A program made the translations under genes and the position numbers. Source: Rhodanobacteraceae bacterium (GTDB lineage Bacteria > Pseudomonadota > Gammaproteobacteria > Xanthomonadales > Rhodanobacteraceae). Taken from it: DNA of 49,110 nt. This document shows positions 1 through 7,688 of the stretch, piece by piece; position 1 is the first letter of the stretch; each line of letters starts with the position of its first letter. The stretch covers positions 1 to 49,110 of the forward strand of contig SCQS01000052.1 of assembly GCA_004299705.1 (NCBI GenBank), written 5' to 3'. The notes under the pieces are model-generated. The model made no database searches. It worked only from the letters and a program-made list of their open reading frames with translations, and had not been told where the DNA came from.

Positions 1-112
1 CGGTGTACTCTCTGCTCATGGCGTAGTCTCCTCGGCGTTTGCTGACGCCGTCGTTTGGTTGAACCACCAATCTGGAGACTACGCCTTCTTCAAATTTCCA
101 CCACCGTTGCTA
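1..112 (-). mobile_element. Possible 5' end of an insertion sequence, cut by the window edge
   Basis: Homology of the integrase stump is lost near position 112, and the sequence from there to the edge has a different character. It carries an inverted repeat GGCGTAGTCTCC (20-31) / GGAGACTACGCC (74-85) with two smaller hairpins inside (about 33-50 and 55-70). On the minus strand a reading frame opens with ATG at 19, just after the repeat, and runs off the edge as MSREYT. This layout fits the leader and first codons of a transposase gene inserted in the integrase gene. The IS family cannot be named from 112 bases. A structured leader of the resident element is the alternative. Confidence 0.35.
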
Positions 113-241
113 CACGACCGCCCTCTGCATCCGTTTGCGGTTGGCGCTCGTGTCCGGGAGCTTGGTGTACTCACGGCAGCGTATGCCCCGGTAGCGGAAA
201 TCGAAGAATAGAGCGCCTCGCTTCACACGTATGTTAGACAT
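110..241 (-). pseudogene. Tyrosine integrase, N-terminal stump only
   Basis: The 43-residue product starts MSNIRVKRGALFFDFRYRG and continues through CREYTKLPDT and NRKRM. From memory this is the arm-type DNA-binding N-terminus (DUF3596-like) of phage or ICE tyrosine integrases, which are normally several hundred residues long. After the codons for RM the homology ends and a TAG at 110-112 closes the frame, so the core-binding and catalytic domains (R...HxxR...Y) are absent. The start overlaps the stop of the upstream excisionase-like gene by a few bases, the usual xis-int arrangement. The break coincides with the possible insertion sequence at the edge, so an IS insertion probably killed or split the gene. 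The remainder may lie beyond the window. Confidence 0.6.
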
Positions 242-470
242 GGCAGACCGCACCGTTTGCCATGGGGATCGCTTCGGGCGGTTCGCGGCTGGTCGTCGCC
301 ATGTCGTGCTCGACGGATTCCCATATATAAAGAATCTTCCGGCCGCCAAAAGGGCGGATATAGTGCTTGCCCTCCAGTAGCACCGAATCCTTCAGACGTT
401 CGCGGATAGTACGAACGTCATACTTGATCCGATTTGAAAGCTCCTGTGTTGTAAGATACGTTTGATTCAT
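234..470 (-). CDS. Excisionase-like small DNA-binding protein
   Basis: A 78-residue protein starting MNQTYLTTQELSNRIKYDV. The N-terminal LTTQELSNRI...RTIRERLKDS region resembles the winged-helix or AlpA/MerR-like fold of small excisionases, and YIRPFGGRKILY would be the wing. The C-terminal tail (about residues 60-78) has no recognisable motif. ATG at 470 is preferred over the upstream in-frame ATG because homologous proteins begin shortly before the helix-turn-helix; a GAGG sits about a dozen bases before it. It overlaps the integrase start at 241, so the two are translationally coupled. In such modules this protein directs excision and often controls int. Function is inferred from context and fold resemblance only. 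Confidence 0.55.
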   Translation of the reverse strand: MNQTYLTTQELSNRIKYDVRTIRERLKDSVLLEGKHYIRPFGGRKILYIWESVEHDMATTSREPPEAIPMANGAVCHV

Positions 471-577
471 GTGAGGGGTTCCTCGTTGCGTTATGTATCC
501 ATACAGAACGAAGTGTATCATAAAATTTCAATAATGCAACAACAAGACTAATCCGCATTGTTCATGAGAAGCAAGGC

Positions 578-835
578 ATGATCCGAATTCTCTTCAACCA
601 ATTGCTGGACGAGAAGGCGTTTCGCGAGCGCAGGCGCATCACGCTTGGTGAAGTCTGTGAAACGACTGGGTTGTCCCGCCCGACCATGTCGCGTGTCGCC
701 AATGTGGCTGGCTACGTAACGAGTACGGATGTTGTCGAAAAGTTGTGTCGCTATCTGGAGTGCGGCCCTGGCGATCTGCTTGTGCTCGTGGACGAGAAGC
801 CCGACGGTCATTCGCGGAAGAAAAAAAAGAAGTGA
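578..835 (+). CDS. XRE/Cro-family transcriptional regulator
   Basis: An 85-residue protein that is essentially one Cro/C1-type helix-turn-helix: FRERRRITLGEVCETTGLSR is helices 1-3, PTMSRVANVAG the recognition region, and VVEKLCRYLECGPGDLLVL the closing helices. This pattern is typical of small YozG-like (HTH_26) regulators. It ends in a lysine run KKKKK. It is divergent from the excisionase-int pair, with an AT-rich 108-base gap (471-577) holding TATCAT-like hexamers, so it is the likely repressor or switch gene of the element. The Shine-Dalgarno (AAGG) is weak. No toxin partner is visible, so a toxin-antitoxin role is not supported. Confidence 0.72.
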   Translation: MIRILFNQLLDEKAFRERRRITLGEVCETTGLSRPTMSRVANVAGYVTSTDVVEKLCRYLECGPGDLLVLVDEKPDGHSRKKKKK

Positions 836-876
836 TGGGCCCAGATGGGCCCTAGTTGGGCCCCAGGTGGGCCCCA
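836..876. repeat. Four GGGCCC palindromes spaced at one helical turn
   Basis: GGGCCC occurs at 837-842, 847-852, 858-863 and 869-874, with start-to-start spacing of 10, 11 and 11 bases, each within a (T/G)GGGCCC(C)AG context. The array begins directly after the stop of the XRE gene. It could be an operator array read from one face of the helix, a recombination site of the integrated element, or a slippage-expanded GC tract. Nothing downstream before the tRNA promoter encodes a protein. Confidence 0.6.
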
Positions 877-997
877 GAGTTGTTTGAGGGCGGGTGAGCT
901 GTCGCGAATTGATGTGCGCAAAGGGCTTGCTACCGGCTCGCGAATGGTTGCCCAGCTCCAGGAACGGCTGAGATATCAGGGTCTTGGAGAATTTGCA

Positions 998-1026
998 TTG
1001 CGTCGACTTACAGGAGTCGATACAAT
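998..1026 (+). promoter_or_regulatory. Sigma70 promoter of the initiator tRNA
   Basis: TTGCGT (998-1003) and TACAAT (1021-1026) are separated by 17 bases, placing transcription start near 1033, seven bases before the tRNA. The -10 is 5/6 to consensus and the -35 is poor. The GC-rich stretch GGGCGTTCGC just after the -10 is the discriminator type known from stringently controlled stable-RNA promoters. Regulation by ppGpp is inference. Confidence 0.6.
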
Positions 1027-1039
1027 GGGCGTTCGCTGT

Positions 1040-1116
1040 TGCGGGGTGGAGCAGTCTGGCAGCTCGTCGGGCTCATAACCCGAAGGTCGCAGGTTCAAAT
1101 CCTGCCCCCGCTACCA
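1040..1116 (+). tRNA. metY: Initiator tRNA-fMet (CAT)
   Basis: The 77-base sequence folds as a full cloverleaf with a GCGGGG/CCCCGC acceptor stem. The anticodon arm TCGGGCTCATAACCCGA has the three G:C pairs diagnostic of initiators, the T arm contains GGTTCAAAT, and CCA is encoded (1114-1116). Position 1 (T1040) faces T1112 and cannot pair; a mismatch at 1:72 is the hallmark formylation determinant (C:A in E. coli, T:T here). Placement directly upstream of rimP-nusA-infB matches the metY locus of gammaproteobacteria. Confidence 0.95.
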
Positions 1117-1230
1117 GATTTTGCGAAAGGATGGAGCCTTTCGTTGTTCGTGCCAGGGATGGTTCGCGCAGGTGGCAGTCCGCAAGGATGCGGGACGCCG
1201 GGTTCAGGATCAAAACCGGCGAACGTAAGG

Positions 1231-1256
1231 AATGGGCCTCGTGCCCATTTTTTATT
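1231..1256 (+). terminator. Rho-independent terminator/attenuator between metY and rimP
   Basis: AATGGGC (1231-1237) pairs with GCCCATT (1243-1249) across a five-base loop and is followed by a T-rich run. It lies between the tRNA and rimP, so it should end the tRNA transcript partially and let read-through supply the nusA-infB operon. A terminator in this leader is known in E. coli. NusA autoregulation through it is inference. The upstream leader (1117-1230) is G-rich and may fold further. Confidence 0.75.
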
Positions 1257-1276
1257 TCCGGAATTCACGGGACGCC

Positions 1277-1810
1277 ATGGAGACTGAAGCAATCGTGTCG
1301 CGCGTGGCGCCGGCCCTGGCGGAACTGGGCCTGGAATGCCTCGGCGTGGAATGGAACGCCGGCCACGGCGGCGGGTTGCTGCGTGTCTATATCGACTCGC
1401 TGGATCATGCGGGCGATGCCGCCACCGCGGTGAGCGTGGACGACTGCGAGGCGGCCAGTCGCGAGATTTCCGCGCTGCTGGACGTGGATGATCCGATTCC
1501 CGGGCATTACGTGCTGGAAGTGTCTTCGCCGGGCATCGAGCGGCCGTTGTTCAACGCGGCGCAGTTCGCGCGTTTCGTTGGCGAAGACGCCAAGGTGACG
1601 CTGAAGTTGCCGCGCGATGGGCGCCGCCGCTTGCGTGGCAGGATCGTGGCGGTGGATGGCGCGCGGATCGGCATGGACGTGGATGGATCGCGCATGGAAC
1701 TCGCCGAAGGCGAAATCGAAAGCGCGCACCTGGTGCCGGATTGGAACGCGCTGGGTTACGTGCCCAAGCCGAAGCCGGGCAAGGGCGCGAAGAAGGGCAA
1801 GGGCAGGTAG
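1277..1810 (+). CDS. rimP: Ribosome maturation factor RimP
   Basis: A 177-residue cytoplasmic protein required for maturation of the 30S subunit. The N-terminal alpha/beta domain (about 1-85) carries [13 protein letters not shown] and [10 protein letters not shown], followed by the family motif [16 protein letters not shown] and the strongly conserved [15 protein letters not shown] near residues 79-93. The C-terminal SH3-like barrel includes [15 protein letters not shown], and the tail is very basic ([15 protein letters not shown]). ATG at 1277 is chosen because [14 protein letters not shown] matches the usual RimP start; the in-frame ATG at 1232 lies inside the terminator stem. It is the first protein gene of the operon, and the 124-base gap to nusA has no other gene. 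Confidence 0.93.
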   Translation: METEAIVSRVAPALAELGLECLGVEWNAGHGGGLLRVYIDSLDHAGDAATAVSVDDCEAASREISALLDVDDPIPGHYVLEVSSPGIERPLFNAAQFARFVGEDAKVTLKLPRDGRRRLRGRIVAVDGARIGMDVDGSRMELAEGEIESAHLVPDWNALGYVPKPKPGKGAKKGKGR

Positions 1811-1934
1811 GGCGGGAGGAGCGCAGCGTATCCCGCCGAGTGATGCACCATCACGGGCGGGTCGTTATCCGCCCTGCGCAGGAATCGAGAGAGAACGAGG
1901 CGCGCAACCACGTGGCTTCGACGGAGCAGAGAAG

Positions 1935-3446
1935 ATGAATCGCGACTTGTTGATGATCGTTGAGACCGTGGCCGCCGAGAAGGCGGTGCCGCACGACGTG
2001 ATTTTCGGCGCCCTCGAGGCGGCGCTGGCGACCGCGGCGAAGAAACGCTATCCCGAGGAAGAGCCCGAGATCCGGGTCGCGATCGACCAGGAAACCGGCG
2101 ATTACGAAACCTTCCGCCGCTGGGAAGTGATCGCGGACGATGGCGAGATGGAATCGCCCGACTGGCAGTTGCGCCTGATGGATGCCGAGGACGAGCGCCC
2201 CGGCGCGCAGGTCGGCGAGTACATCGAGCAGCAGATCGAGAACCCCGAGTTCGGCCGCATCACCGCGCAGGCCGCCAAGCAGGTGATCGTGCAGCGCATC
2301 CGCGAGGCCGAGCGCGCGCAGGTGGTCGATGCGTTCAAGGACCGCGTCGGCGAACTGGTCAACGGCGTCGCCAAGCGCGTCGAGCGCGGCAACATCTACC
2401 TCGACCTCGGCGGCAAGGCCGAGGCCTTCATTCCGCGCGACAAGGCGATTCCGCGCGAGGCGGTGCGCGTGGGTGACCGCGTGCGCGGGTATTTGTTCGA
2501 GGTACGTTCCGAGCCGCGCGGCCCGCAGTTGTTCGTGTCGCGCACCGCGCCGGAATTCATGATGGAGCTGTTCAAGCTGGAAGTGCCGGAAGTGGGCCAG
2601 GGCATCGTCGAGATCCGTGCCTGCGCGCGCGATGCCGGCGACCGCGCCAAGATCGCGGTGCTGGCGCACGACAAGCGCACCGATCCGATCGGCGCCTGCA
2701 TCGGCATGCGCGGTTCGCGCGTGCAGGCGGTGTCGAACGAACTGAACGGCGAGCGCATCGACATCGTGCTGTGGAACGACGCGCCGGCGCAGTTCGTGAT
2801 CAACGCGATGGCGCCGGCCGAAGTGCAGTCGATCATCGTCGACGAGGACAAGCACTCGATGGACATCGCCGTCGCCGAAGACAAGCTGTCGCAGGCGATC
2901 GGCCGCGGCGGCCAGAACGTGCGCCTGGCCAGCAAGCTGACCGGCTGGGATCTCAAGGTGATGACGCAGGACCAGGTCGCCGCCAAGAGCGAGGCCGAGC
3001 AGGAAGCCGCGCGCAAGCTGTTCATGGACAAGCTCGAGGTCGACCAGGAAATCGCCAACATCCTGGTGCAGGAAGGCTTCAGTACTGTCGAGGAAATCGC
3101 CTACGTGCCGACCGGCGAGCTGCTGGCGGTGGAAGGTTTCGACGAGGACATCGTCGAGGAATTGCGCTCGCGCGCCAAGGATGCGTTGCTTACGGAGGCC
3201 TTGTCGGCCGAGGAAGATGTCGACGAGCACCAGCCTTCCGAGGAATTGCTGGCGCTGGAAGGCATGGATGAGGAAACCGCCTATGCGCTGGCCGGACGCG
3301 GTGTCGTCACGCCGGATGACCTGGCCGACCTGGCGGTGGACGATTTGATCGACATCGAAGGCATGGACGAGGAACGCGCCGGCGCGCTGATCATGGCCGC
3401 GCGCGCGCCGATGCTGGAAAGAATGCAACACGAAGCGGAAGGCTGA
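1935..3446 (+). CDS. nusA: Transcription termination/antitermination factor NusA
   Basis: A 503-residue protein that binds RNA polymerase and nascent RNA and modulates pausing, termination and antitermination. The N-terminal RNAP-binding domain covers about 1-125. The S1 domain follows (VERGNIYLDLGGKAEAFIP, about 150-170), then two KH domains with the GxxG loops IGMRGSRVQ and IGRGGQNVR (about 255 and 319). Two C-terminal acidic helix-hairpin-helix repeats (VEGFDEDIVEEL and IEGMDEERAGAL) are of the type that contact the RNAP alpha subunit and lambda N in E. coli. Length is normal for a gammaproteobacterial NusA. ATG at 1935 follows an AGAGAAG ribosome-binding stretch. It sits between rimP and infB in the same orientation. 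Confidence 0.96.
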   Translation: MNRDLLMIVETVAAEKAVPHDVIFGALEAALATAAKKRYPEEEPEIRVAIDQETGDYETFRRWEVIADDGEMESPDWQLRLMDAEDERPGAQVGEYIEQQIENPEFGRITAQAAKQVIVQRIREAERAQVVDAFKDRVGELVNGVAKRVERGNIYLDLGGKAEAFIPRDKAIPREAVRVGDRVRGYLFEVRSEPRGPQLFVSRTAPEFMMELFKLEVPEVGQGIVEIRACARDAGDRAKIAVLAHDKRTDPIGACIGMRGSRVQAVSNELNGERIDIVLWNDAPAQFVINAMAPAEVQSIIVDEDKHSMDIAVAEDKLSQAIGRGGQNVRLASKLTGWDLKVMTQDQVAAKSEAEQEAARKLFMDKLEVDQEIANILVQEGFSTVEEIAYVPTGELLAVEGFDEDIVEELRSRAKDALLTEALSAEEDVDEHQPSEELLALEGMDEETAYALAGRGVVTPDDLADLAVDDLIDIEGMDEERAGALIMAARAPMLERMQHEAEG

Positions 3447-3512
3447 AACGCCCCGGTGCGCGTTGTTTGCACCGGATTCGATTCAGATGACGAGCGGTAG
3501 AGGCACGACACG

Positions 3513-6107
3513 ATGTCAGACATAACGATCAAGCAACTCGCAGGCATGGTGGGTACGCCCGAGGACAAGCTGCTGGCGCAGCTTGCCGAGGCCGGCATGC
3601 AATTCGAAGGCCCCGACCAGGTCATCAGCAAGAGCGAAAAATCCAAGCTGCTTGATTTCCTGCGCCGCAATCATGGCAAGCAGGAATCCGCCGCTGCCGT
3701 CGCGCCCAAGCAGATCACGCTGAAGCGCCGCAAGGTCAGCGAAATCACCGTGGCCGGCGGCCGCGGCGCCAGCGCCAAGACCGTCAACGTGGAAGTGCGC
3801 GCCCGTCGCACCTACGTCAAGCGCACCGCCGCGACAGCAGCTGCCGACGGCGTGGTCGACAGCGAGCGCGAGGATGCGCTGCGCAAGCTCAAGGAATCGC
3901 AGGAGCAGCACGATCGCGAAGTCGCCGCATTGGCCGAGCAGGATCGCCGTCGCAAGGAAGAACAGCAGAAACTTGAAGCCGCCGAGGCCGAGCGCAAGCG
4001 CGCCGAGGAAGAACGCACCAGGGCCGAGGCCGAGGCTGCCGCCGCAGGCGCAAGCGCGGACACTTCAGCCGCAGGCGATGCGGATGCCGCGCCCGTGCGC
4101 ACGCGCCGTCACGAGCCGGCCGCCAAGCCGGCGCCGGCCAAGGATGCCGCCGCGCACAAGGCCAAGCGCTCGCGCGGTTCGCATCGCATGCGCGATGACG
4201 ACGACAGCAACCGCTATACGGGCGGCGAGCTTCACCTCACCGATGCCGAACGCGCGCGCAGGTCCACCCGCAAACGCGCGCGGCCGCGGGTCGACCTGTC
4301 CGACATCACGGGCCAGCATGGCTTCTCCAAGCCGGTGACGCCGCAGATGCGCGAGATTCCGATCGGCGAAACCATCGTGGTGTCCGACCTCGCGCAGAAG
4401 ATGGCGGTGAAGGGCTCGGAAGTGGTCAAGGCGCTGTTCAAGATGGGCACCATGGTGACCATCAACCAGGCCATCGACCACGACACCGCCGCACTGGTGG
4501 TGGAGGAACTTGGCCACAAGGCGGTCGACGCGGAAGAGAAGACGGCCGAAACGGAATTGGCGGCACACGTCGTCATCGACGCGGCCGAGGGCGAAAAAGC
4601 GCCGCGTCCGCCGGTGGTCACCATCATGGGCCATGTCGACCACGGCAAGACATCCTTGCTCGACTACATCCGCGCCACCAAGGTGGCGTCGGGCGAAGCC
4701 GGCGGCATCACCCAGCACATCGGCGCGTACCACGTGCAAACGCCGAAGGGCGTGGTCACCTTCCTCGACACCCCCGGCCACGCGGCGTTCACGTCGATGC
4801 GCGCGCGCGGCGCGCAGTCCACCGACATCGTGGTGCTGGTGGTCGCGGCCGACGATGGCGTGATGCCGCAGACGGTCGAAGCCATTCAACACGCGCGTGC
4901 GGCCAAGGTGCCGCTGATTGTCGCGGTCAACAAGATGGACAAGCCGGAAGCCAATCCGGACAACGTGCGCCAGGGCTTGGCGCAGCACGAAGTGATTCCG
5001 GAAGACTGGGGTGGCGACACCCAGTTCGTGCCGGTGTCGGCCAAAACCGGTGCAGGCGTCGACGCGTTGCTGGAGGCCATCGGCCTGCAGGCCGAGGTGA
5101 TGGAATTGAAGGCCGTGCCCGACGGTCGCGCCGCGGGCGTGGTGATCGAGTCCAGCCTCGACAAGGGCCGCGGCCCGGTCGCGACCGTACTGGTGCAACA
5201 GGGCCTGTTGAAGCGCGGCGACTATGTGGTGTGCGGCGTCGAGTACGGCCGCGTGCGCGCGCTGTTCGATGAAAACGGCGAGCAGGTCGAAAGCGCGGGC
5301 CCGTCGATTCCGGTACAGATGCTGGGCCTGTCCGGCGTGCCGGAAGCGGGCGACGAGTTCGTGGTGGTGGCCGACGAAAAGCTGGCGCGCAACGTGGTGT
5401 CCGAACGCGAGGCCAAGCGCCGCGAGAAACGCCTGGTCACGCGCACCAACACGCTCGAAGACGTGATGGCGATGATGGGCAAGGGCGAGGGCCAGCAGAC
5501 CCTCAACATCCTCATCAAGGCCGACGTGCAGGGTTCCGCCGAAGCGCTGCGCGAATCGCTGACCGCGATCGGCAACGATGCGGTGAAGGTCAACGTGATC
5601 GCATCCGGCGTCGGAGGCATCACCGAGTCCGATGCCACGCTGGCGTCGGCGTCCAAGGCGCTGCTGATCGGCTTCAACGTGCGCGCGGATGCCTCGGCGC
5701 GCAAGGTGATCGAGCAGAACGGCGTGGACCTGCGCTACTTCTCGATCATCTACGACGTGATCGACCAGGTGAAGCAGGCGGCGTCCGGACTGCTGGGCGT
5801 GGAAGTGCGCGAGGAAATCATCGGCACCGCCGAGGTTCGCGACGTGTTCCGCTCATCCAAGTTCGGCGCGATCGCGGGCTGCATGGTCGTCGAGGGCTCG
5901 GTCAAGCGGCACAAGCCGATCCGCGTGCTGCGCGACGACGTGGTGATCTTCGAGGGCGAACTGGAATCGCTGCGCCACTTCAAGGAAAACGTCGACGAGG
6001 TGAAGAACGGCAGCGAGTGCGGCATCGGCGTCAAGCAGTACAACGACGTCAAGCCGGGCGACCGCATCGAATGCTTCGAACGCATCGAGGTGGCAAGGAC
6101 GCTGTAG
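3513..6107 (+). CDS. infB: Translation initiation factor IF-2
   Basis: An 864-residue GTPase that brings fMet-tRNA to the 30S subunit, whose initiator tRNA is encoded 2.4 kb upstream. An IF2_N module (about 1-55) is followed by a long charged Ala/Glu/Arg region that is probably coiled coil, and by a second IF2_N-like stretch ([20 protein letters not shown], about 293). The G domain shows G1 GHVDHGKTS (about 372), G3 DTPGH (about 419), G4 NKMD (about 472) and G5 SAKTG. Beta-barrel and C-terminal fMet-binding domains complete a normal architecture. A hairpin (3453-3475) without a T tract lies in the 66-base gap after nusA. The TAG stop is formed by the first bases of a dispersed palindrome (6104-6150). 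Confidence 0.96.
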   Translation: MSDITIKQLAGMVGTPEDKLLAQLAEAGMQFEGPDQVISKSEKSKLLDFLRRNHGKQESAAAVAPKQITLKRRKVSEITVAGGRGASAKTVNVEVRARRTYVKRTAATAAADGVVDSEREDALRKLKESQEQHDREVAALAEQDRRRKEEQQKLEAAEAERKRAEEERTRAEAEAAAAGASADTSAAGDADAAPVRTRRHEPAAKPAPAKDAAAHKAKRSRGSHRMRDDDDSNRYTGGELHLTDAERARRSTRKRARPRVDLSDITGQHGFSKPVTPQMREIPIGETIVVSDLAQKMAVKGSEVVKALFKMGTMVTINQAIDHDTAALVVEELGHKAVDAEEKTAETELAAHVVIDAAEGEKAPRPPVVTIMGHVDHGKTSLLDYIRATKVASGEAGGITQHIGAYHVQTPKGVVTFLDTPGHAAFTSMRARGAQSTDIVVLVVAADDGVMPQTVEAIQHARAAKVPLIVAVNKMDKPEANPDNVRQGLAQHEVIPEDWGGDTQFVPVSAKTGAGVDALLEAIGLQAEVMELKAVPDGRAAGVVIESSLDKGRGPVATVLVQQGLLKRGDYVVCGVEYGRVRALFDENGEQVESAGPSIPVQMLGLSGVPEAGDEFVVVADEKLARNVVSEREAKRREKRLVTRTNTLEDVMAMMGKGEGQQTLNILIKADVQGSAEALRESLTAIGNDAVKVNVIASGVGGITESDATLASASKALLIGFNVRADASARKVIEQNGVDLRYFSIIYDVIDQVKQAASGLLGVEVREEIIGTAEVRDVFRSSKFGAIAGCMVVEGSVKRHKPIRVLRDDVVIFEGELESLRHFKENVDEVKNGSECGIGVKQYNDVKPGDRIECFERIEVARTL

Positions 6108-6150
6108 GAGCCGGCCTGCCGGCGACCCGGTCGCGCAGGCGCGCTCCTAC
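6104..6150. repeat. GTAGGAGC-family palindromic repeat after infB
   Basis: The ends GTAGGAGC and GCGCTCCTAC are inverted, with a GCCGGCCTGCCGGC core and GGTCGCGCAGGCGC to the right. The same family occurs inside murL (13586-13642). The infB stop codon TAG (6105-6107) lies in the left arm. The element fills most of the infB-rbfA gap and could form an mRNA hairpin there. REP-like elements of this type are common in pseudomonads and xanthomonads. Confidence 0.85.
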
Positions 6151-6170
6151 ACCCGCTCAGCAAGACGTTC

Positions 6171-6536
6171 ATGCCCCAACGCTCCTACCACCGCACCGAC
6201 CGCGTCAATGCCGAACTCCGCCGCGAGGTCGGCACGCTGGTGCACGCCGCGACGCGCGACCACGCGCTGCCGCAGGCCAGCGTGGTGGACGTGGAAGTCA
6301 GCCGCGAGCTGGACGTCGCGACCGTATGGATCACTGCGCTGCAACCGGAACGTTCCGCAGAAGTCGTGAAGGCGCTGAAATTGCTCGCGAAGGAGTTCCG
6401 CTACCAGCTTGCGCACTCGATGCGCATGCGGCGCGTGCCCGAACTGCGTTTCAAGTACGACGATTCCATCGACAAGGGCGAGCGGATCGAGGCTTTGCTG
6501 CGTGGCGGGACCGATTCGGAGTCAAAGGATGCCTGA
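6171..6536 (+). CDS. rbfA: Ribosome-binding factor A
   Basis: A 121-residue KH-like protein that binds free 30S subunits and helps late 16S rRNA 5'-end maturation. Family features are the start RTDRVNAELRREVGTLV, the central VVDVEVSRELDVATVWITAL and the RMRRVPELRFKYDDSIDKGERI motif at about 86-107, which is near-invariant in RbfA (PxLxFxxDxSxxxGxxI). Length is typical. It follows infB by 63 bases, most of which is a palindromic repeat, and its stop overlaps the truB start by eight bases (ATGCCTGA), so truB is probably translationally coupled to it. Confidence 0.94.
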   Translation: MPQRSYHRTDRVNAELRREVGTLVHAATRDHALPQASVVDVEVSRELDVATVWITALQPERSAEVVKALKLLAKEFRYQLAHSMRMRRVPELRFKYDDSIDKGERIEALLRGGTDSESKDA

Positions 6537-7548
6537 ATACCCCCTTCCAAAGGAAGGGGGGCGCGTCGGAGACGCGGGGGGATGCCGGTGTCGTGAGCGA
6601 ACGGCCATCCCCCTCGATCCCCCTTCCTCTGCAAGGGGGAAGACAAGCGGCGTTACAGGCATCCTCCTCCTCGACAAACCCCAAGGCATCTCATCCAACC
6701 GCGCGTTGCAGCAGGCCAAGCGTCTGTTCGACGCCAGCAAAGCGGGGCACACCGGCAGCCTCGATCCATTGGCGACGGGGTTGCTGCCGATCTGTTTTGG
6801 CGAGGCCACCAAGATCGCGGGTTACCTGCTGGGCGCGCGCAAGGCGTATGTCGCCGAATGCCGGCTGGGCATTACCACCGATACCTGCGACAGCGAGGGC
6901 GCGATGTTGGTCGAGCGCACCGTGCCCATGCTGGACGACGGCGCGCTTCGCGCCGAACTGGCGAAGCTCACCGGCCACATCACCCAGATTCCGCCGGTCT
7001 ATTCCGCGCTGAAGCAGGGCGGGGTGCCGCTGTACAAGCGCGCGCGGCGCGGTGAAGCGGTGGAGGCGCCGCCACGCGAGGTGGACGTTTTCCGATTCGA
7101 TTTGACGGGACGTGAGGGCACAGCCATGCGCCTGCATGTCGAATGCGGATCAGGCACTTATGTGCGAAGCCTCGTGCGGGATCTGGGCGAGGCGCTGGGC
7201 TGCGGCGCGCACCTGACCGCCTTGCGGCGGCTGTGGGTGGAACCCTTCCACGAGCCGCGCATGCACACGTTGGACGAATTGGCGGCGGCGCGCGAACACG
7301 ACGGTGCCGCAGCGTTGCTGGAAACCCTGCTGCCCGTCGAAGCCGGTCTTGCCGACTGGGCCGTCCTGGAGCTGGACGAATCCGGCGCGGATGCCGTTGC
7401 GCACGGTCGCGCGCTGCGCACCGGGGTTTCGGCTGGCCGCTATCGCGCCGAAGCGCCCGATGGCCGGCTGCTTGCCATCGGCGAGGTCGGTGCGGACGGC
7501 TTTTTCAAGGTCGTGCGCGGCTTCGTCGGCGAATGCAGGTTGGGGTAA
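6529..7548 (+). CDS. truB: tRNA pseudouridine-55 synthase TruB with repeat-encoded N-terminus
   Basis: A 339-residue enzyme converting U55 of tRNAs to pseudouridine. The canonical start GILLLDKPQGISSNRALQ appears only at about residue 45. The catalytic aspartate is in GHTGSLDPLATG (D about 78), with IPPVYSALKQGG and CGSGTYVRSLVRDLG further on and a C-terminal PUA-like domain. The first 38 or so codons come from a dispersed palindromic repeat (6539-6642). In this frame the only start codon between the rbfA end and the conserved domain is ATG 6529, with no in-frame GTG or TTG, so the repeat must be translated unless a rarer start is used. rpsO and pnp, which often follow truB, are not here. Confidence 0.92.
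   Translation: MPEYPLPKEGGRVGDAGGCRCRERTAIPLDPPSSARGKTSGVTGILLLDKPQGISSNRALQQAKRLFDASKAGHTGSLDPLATGLLPICFGEATKIAGYLLGARKAYVAECRLGITTDTCDSEGAMLVERTVPMLDDGALRAELAKLTGHITQIPPVYSALKQGGVPLYKRARRGEAVEAPPREVDVFRFDLTGREGTAMRLHVECGSGTYVRSLVRDLGEALGCGAHLTALRRLWVEPFHEPRMHTLDELAAAREHDGAAALLETLLPVEAGLADWAVLELDESGADAVAHGRALRTGVSAGRYRAEAPDGRLLAIGEVGADGFFKVVRGFVGECRLG
6539..6642. repeat. CCCCCTTC-family dispersed repeat inside truB
   Basis: The outer hairpins are CCCCCTTCC/GGAAGGGGG on the left and CCCCCTTCC/AAGGGGG on the right, with a middle section holding GCGCGTCGGAGACGCGGGGGGAT and CCATCCCCCTCGATC. The reverse complement matches the element at 19754-19880 over most of its length (shared GATCGAGGGGGATGGC and ATCCCCCCG blocks), so the two are inverted copies of one family. 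This copy is read in frame as the TruB N-terminus. Confidence 0.85.
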
Positions 7549-7597
7549 GCCAGGTTTCATTCGGCGGAAGCCCAACACGCGCAGCAAATCCTCTTTT

Positions 7598-7678
7598 AGA
7601 CACGGATAAAAGCGGACAAGAACGGATCGAACAAGGGCCTTTTGCTCTATCCAAGTCCATCCGTGTTGATCCGTGTCA
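7598..7678. repeat. GACACGGAT-family palindromic repeat
   Basis: GACACGGAT on the left is inverted to ATCCGTGTC on the right, with further imperfect pairing between. It fills the gap between convergent truB and the molybdenum hydroxylase large subunit and could act as a bidirectional transcription stop, though no T tract is present. Only one copy is seen in this window. Confidence 0.65.
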
Positions 7679-7688
7679 AATGGTTTTC

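Noticed and set aside
578-835. XRE gene as the antitoxin of a toxin-antitoxin pair
   Set aside because: No adjacent toxin-like gene exists. The excisionase and integrase stump next to it explain it better as an element regulator.
836-876. GGGCCC array as a CRISPR-like or tandem repeat array
   Set aside because: The units are too short, there are no unique spacers of CRISPR length and no cas gene.
3453-3475. Hairpin CCGGTGC...GCACCGG after nusA as a terminator
   Set aside because: There is no T tract, and it is inside an operon whose next gene needs the same transcript.
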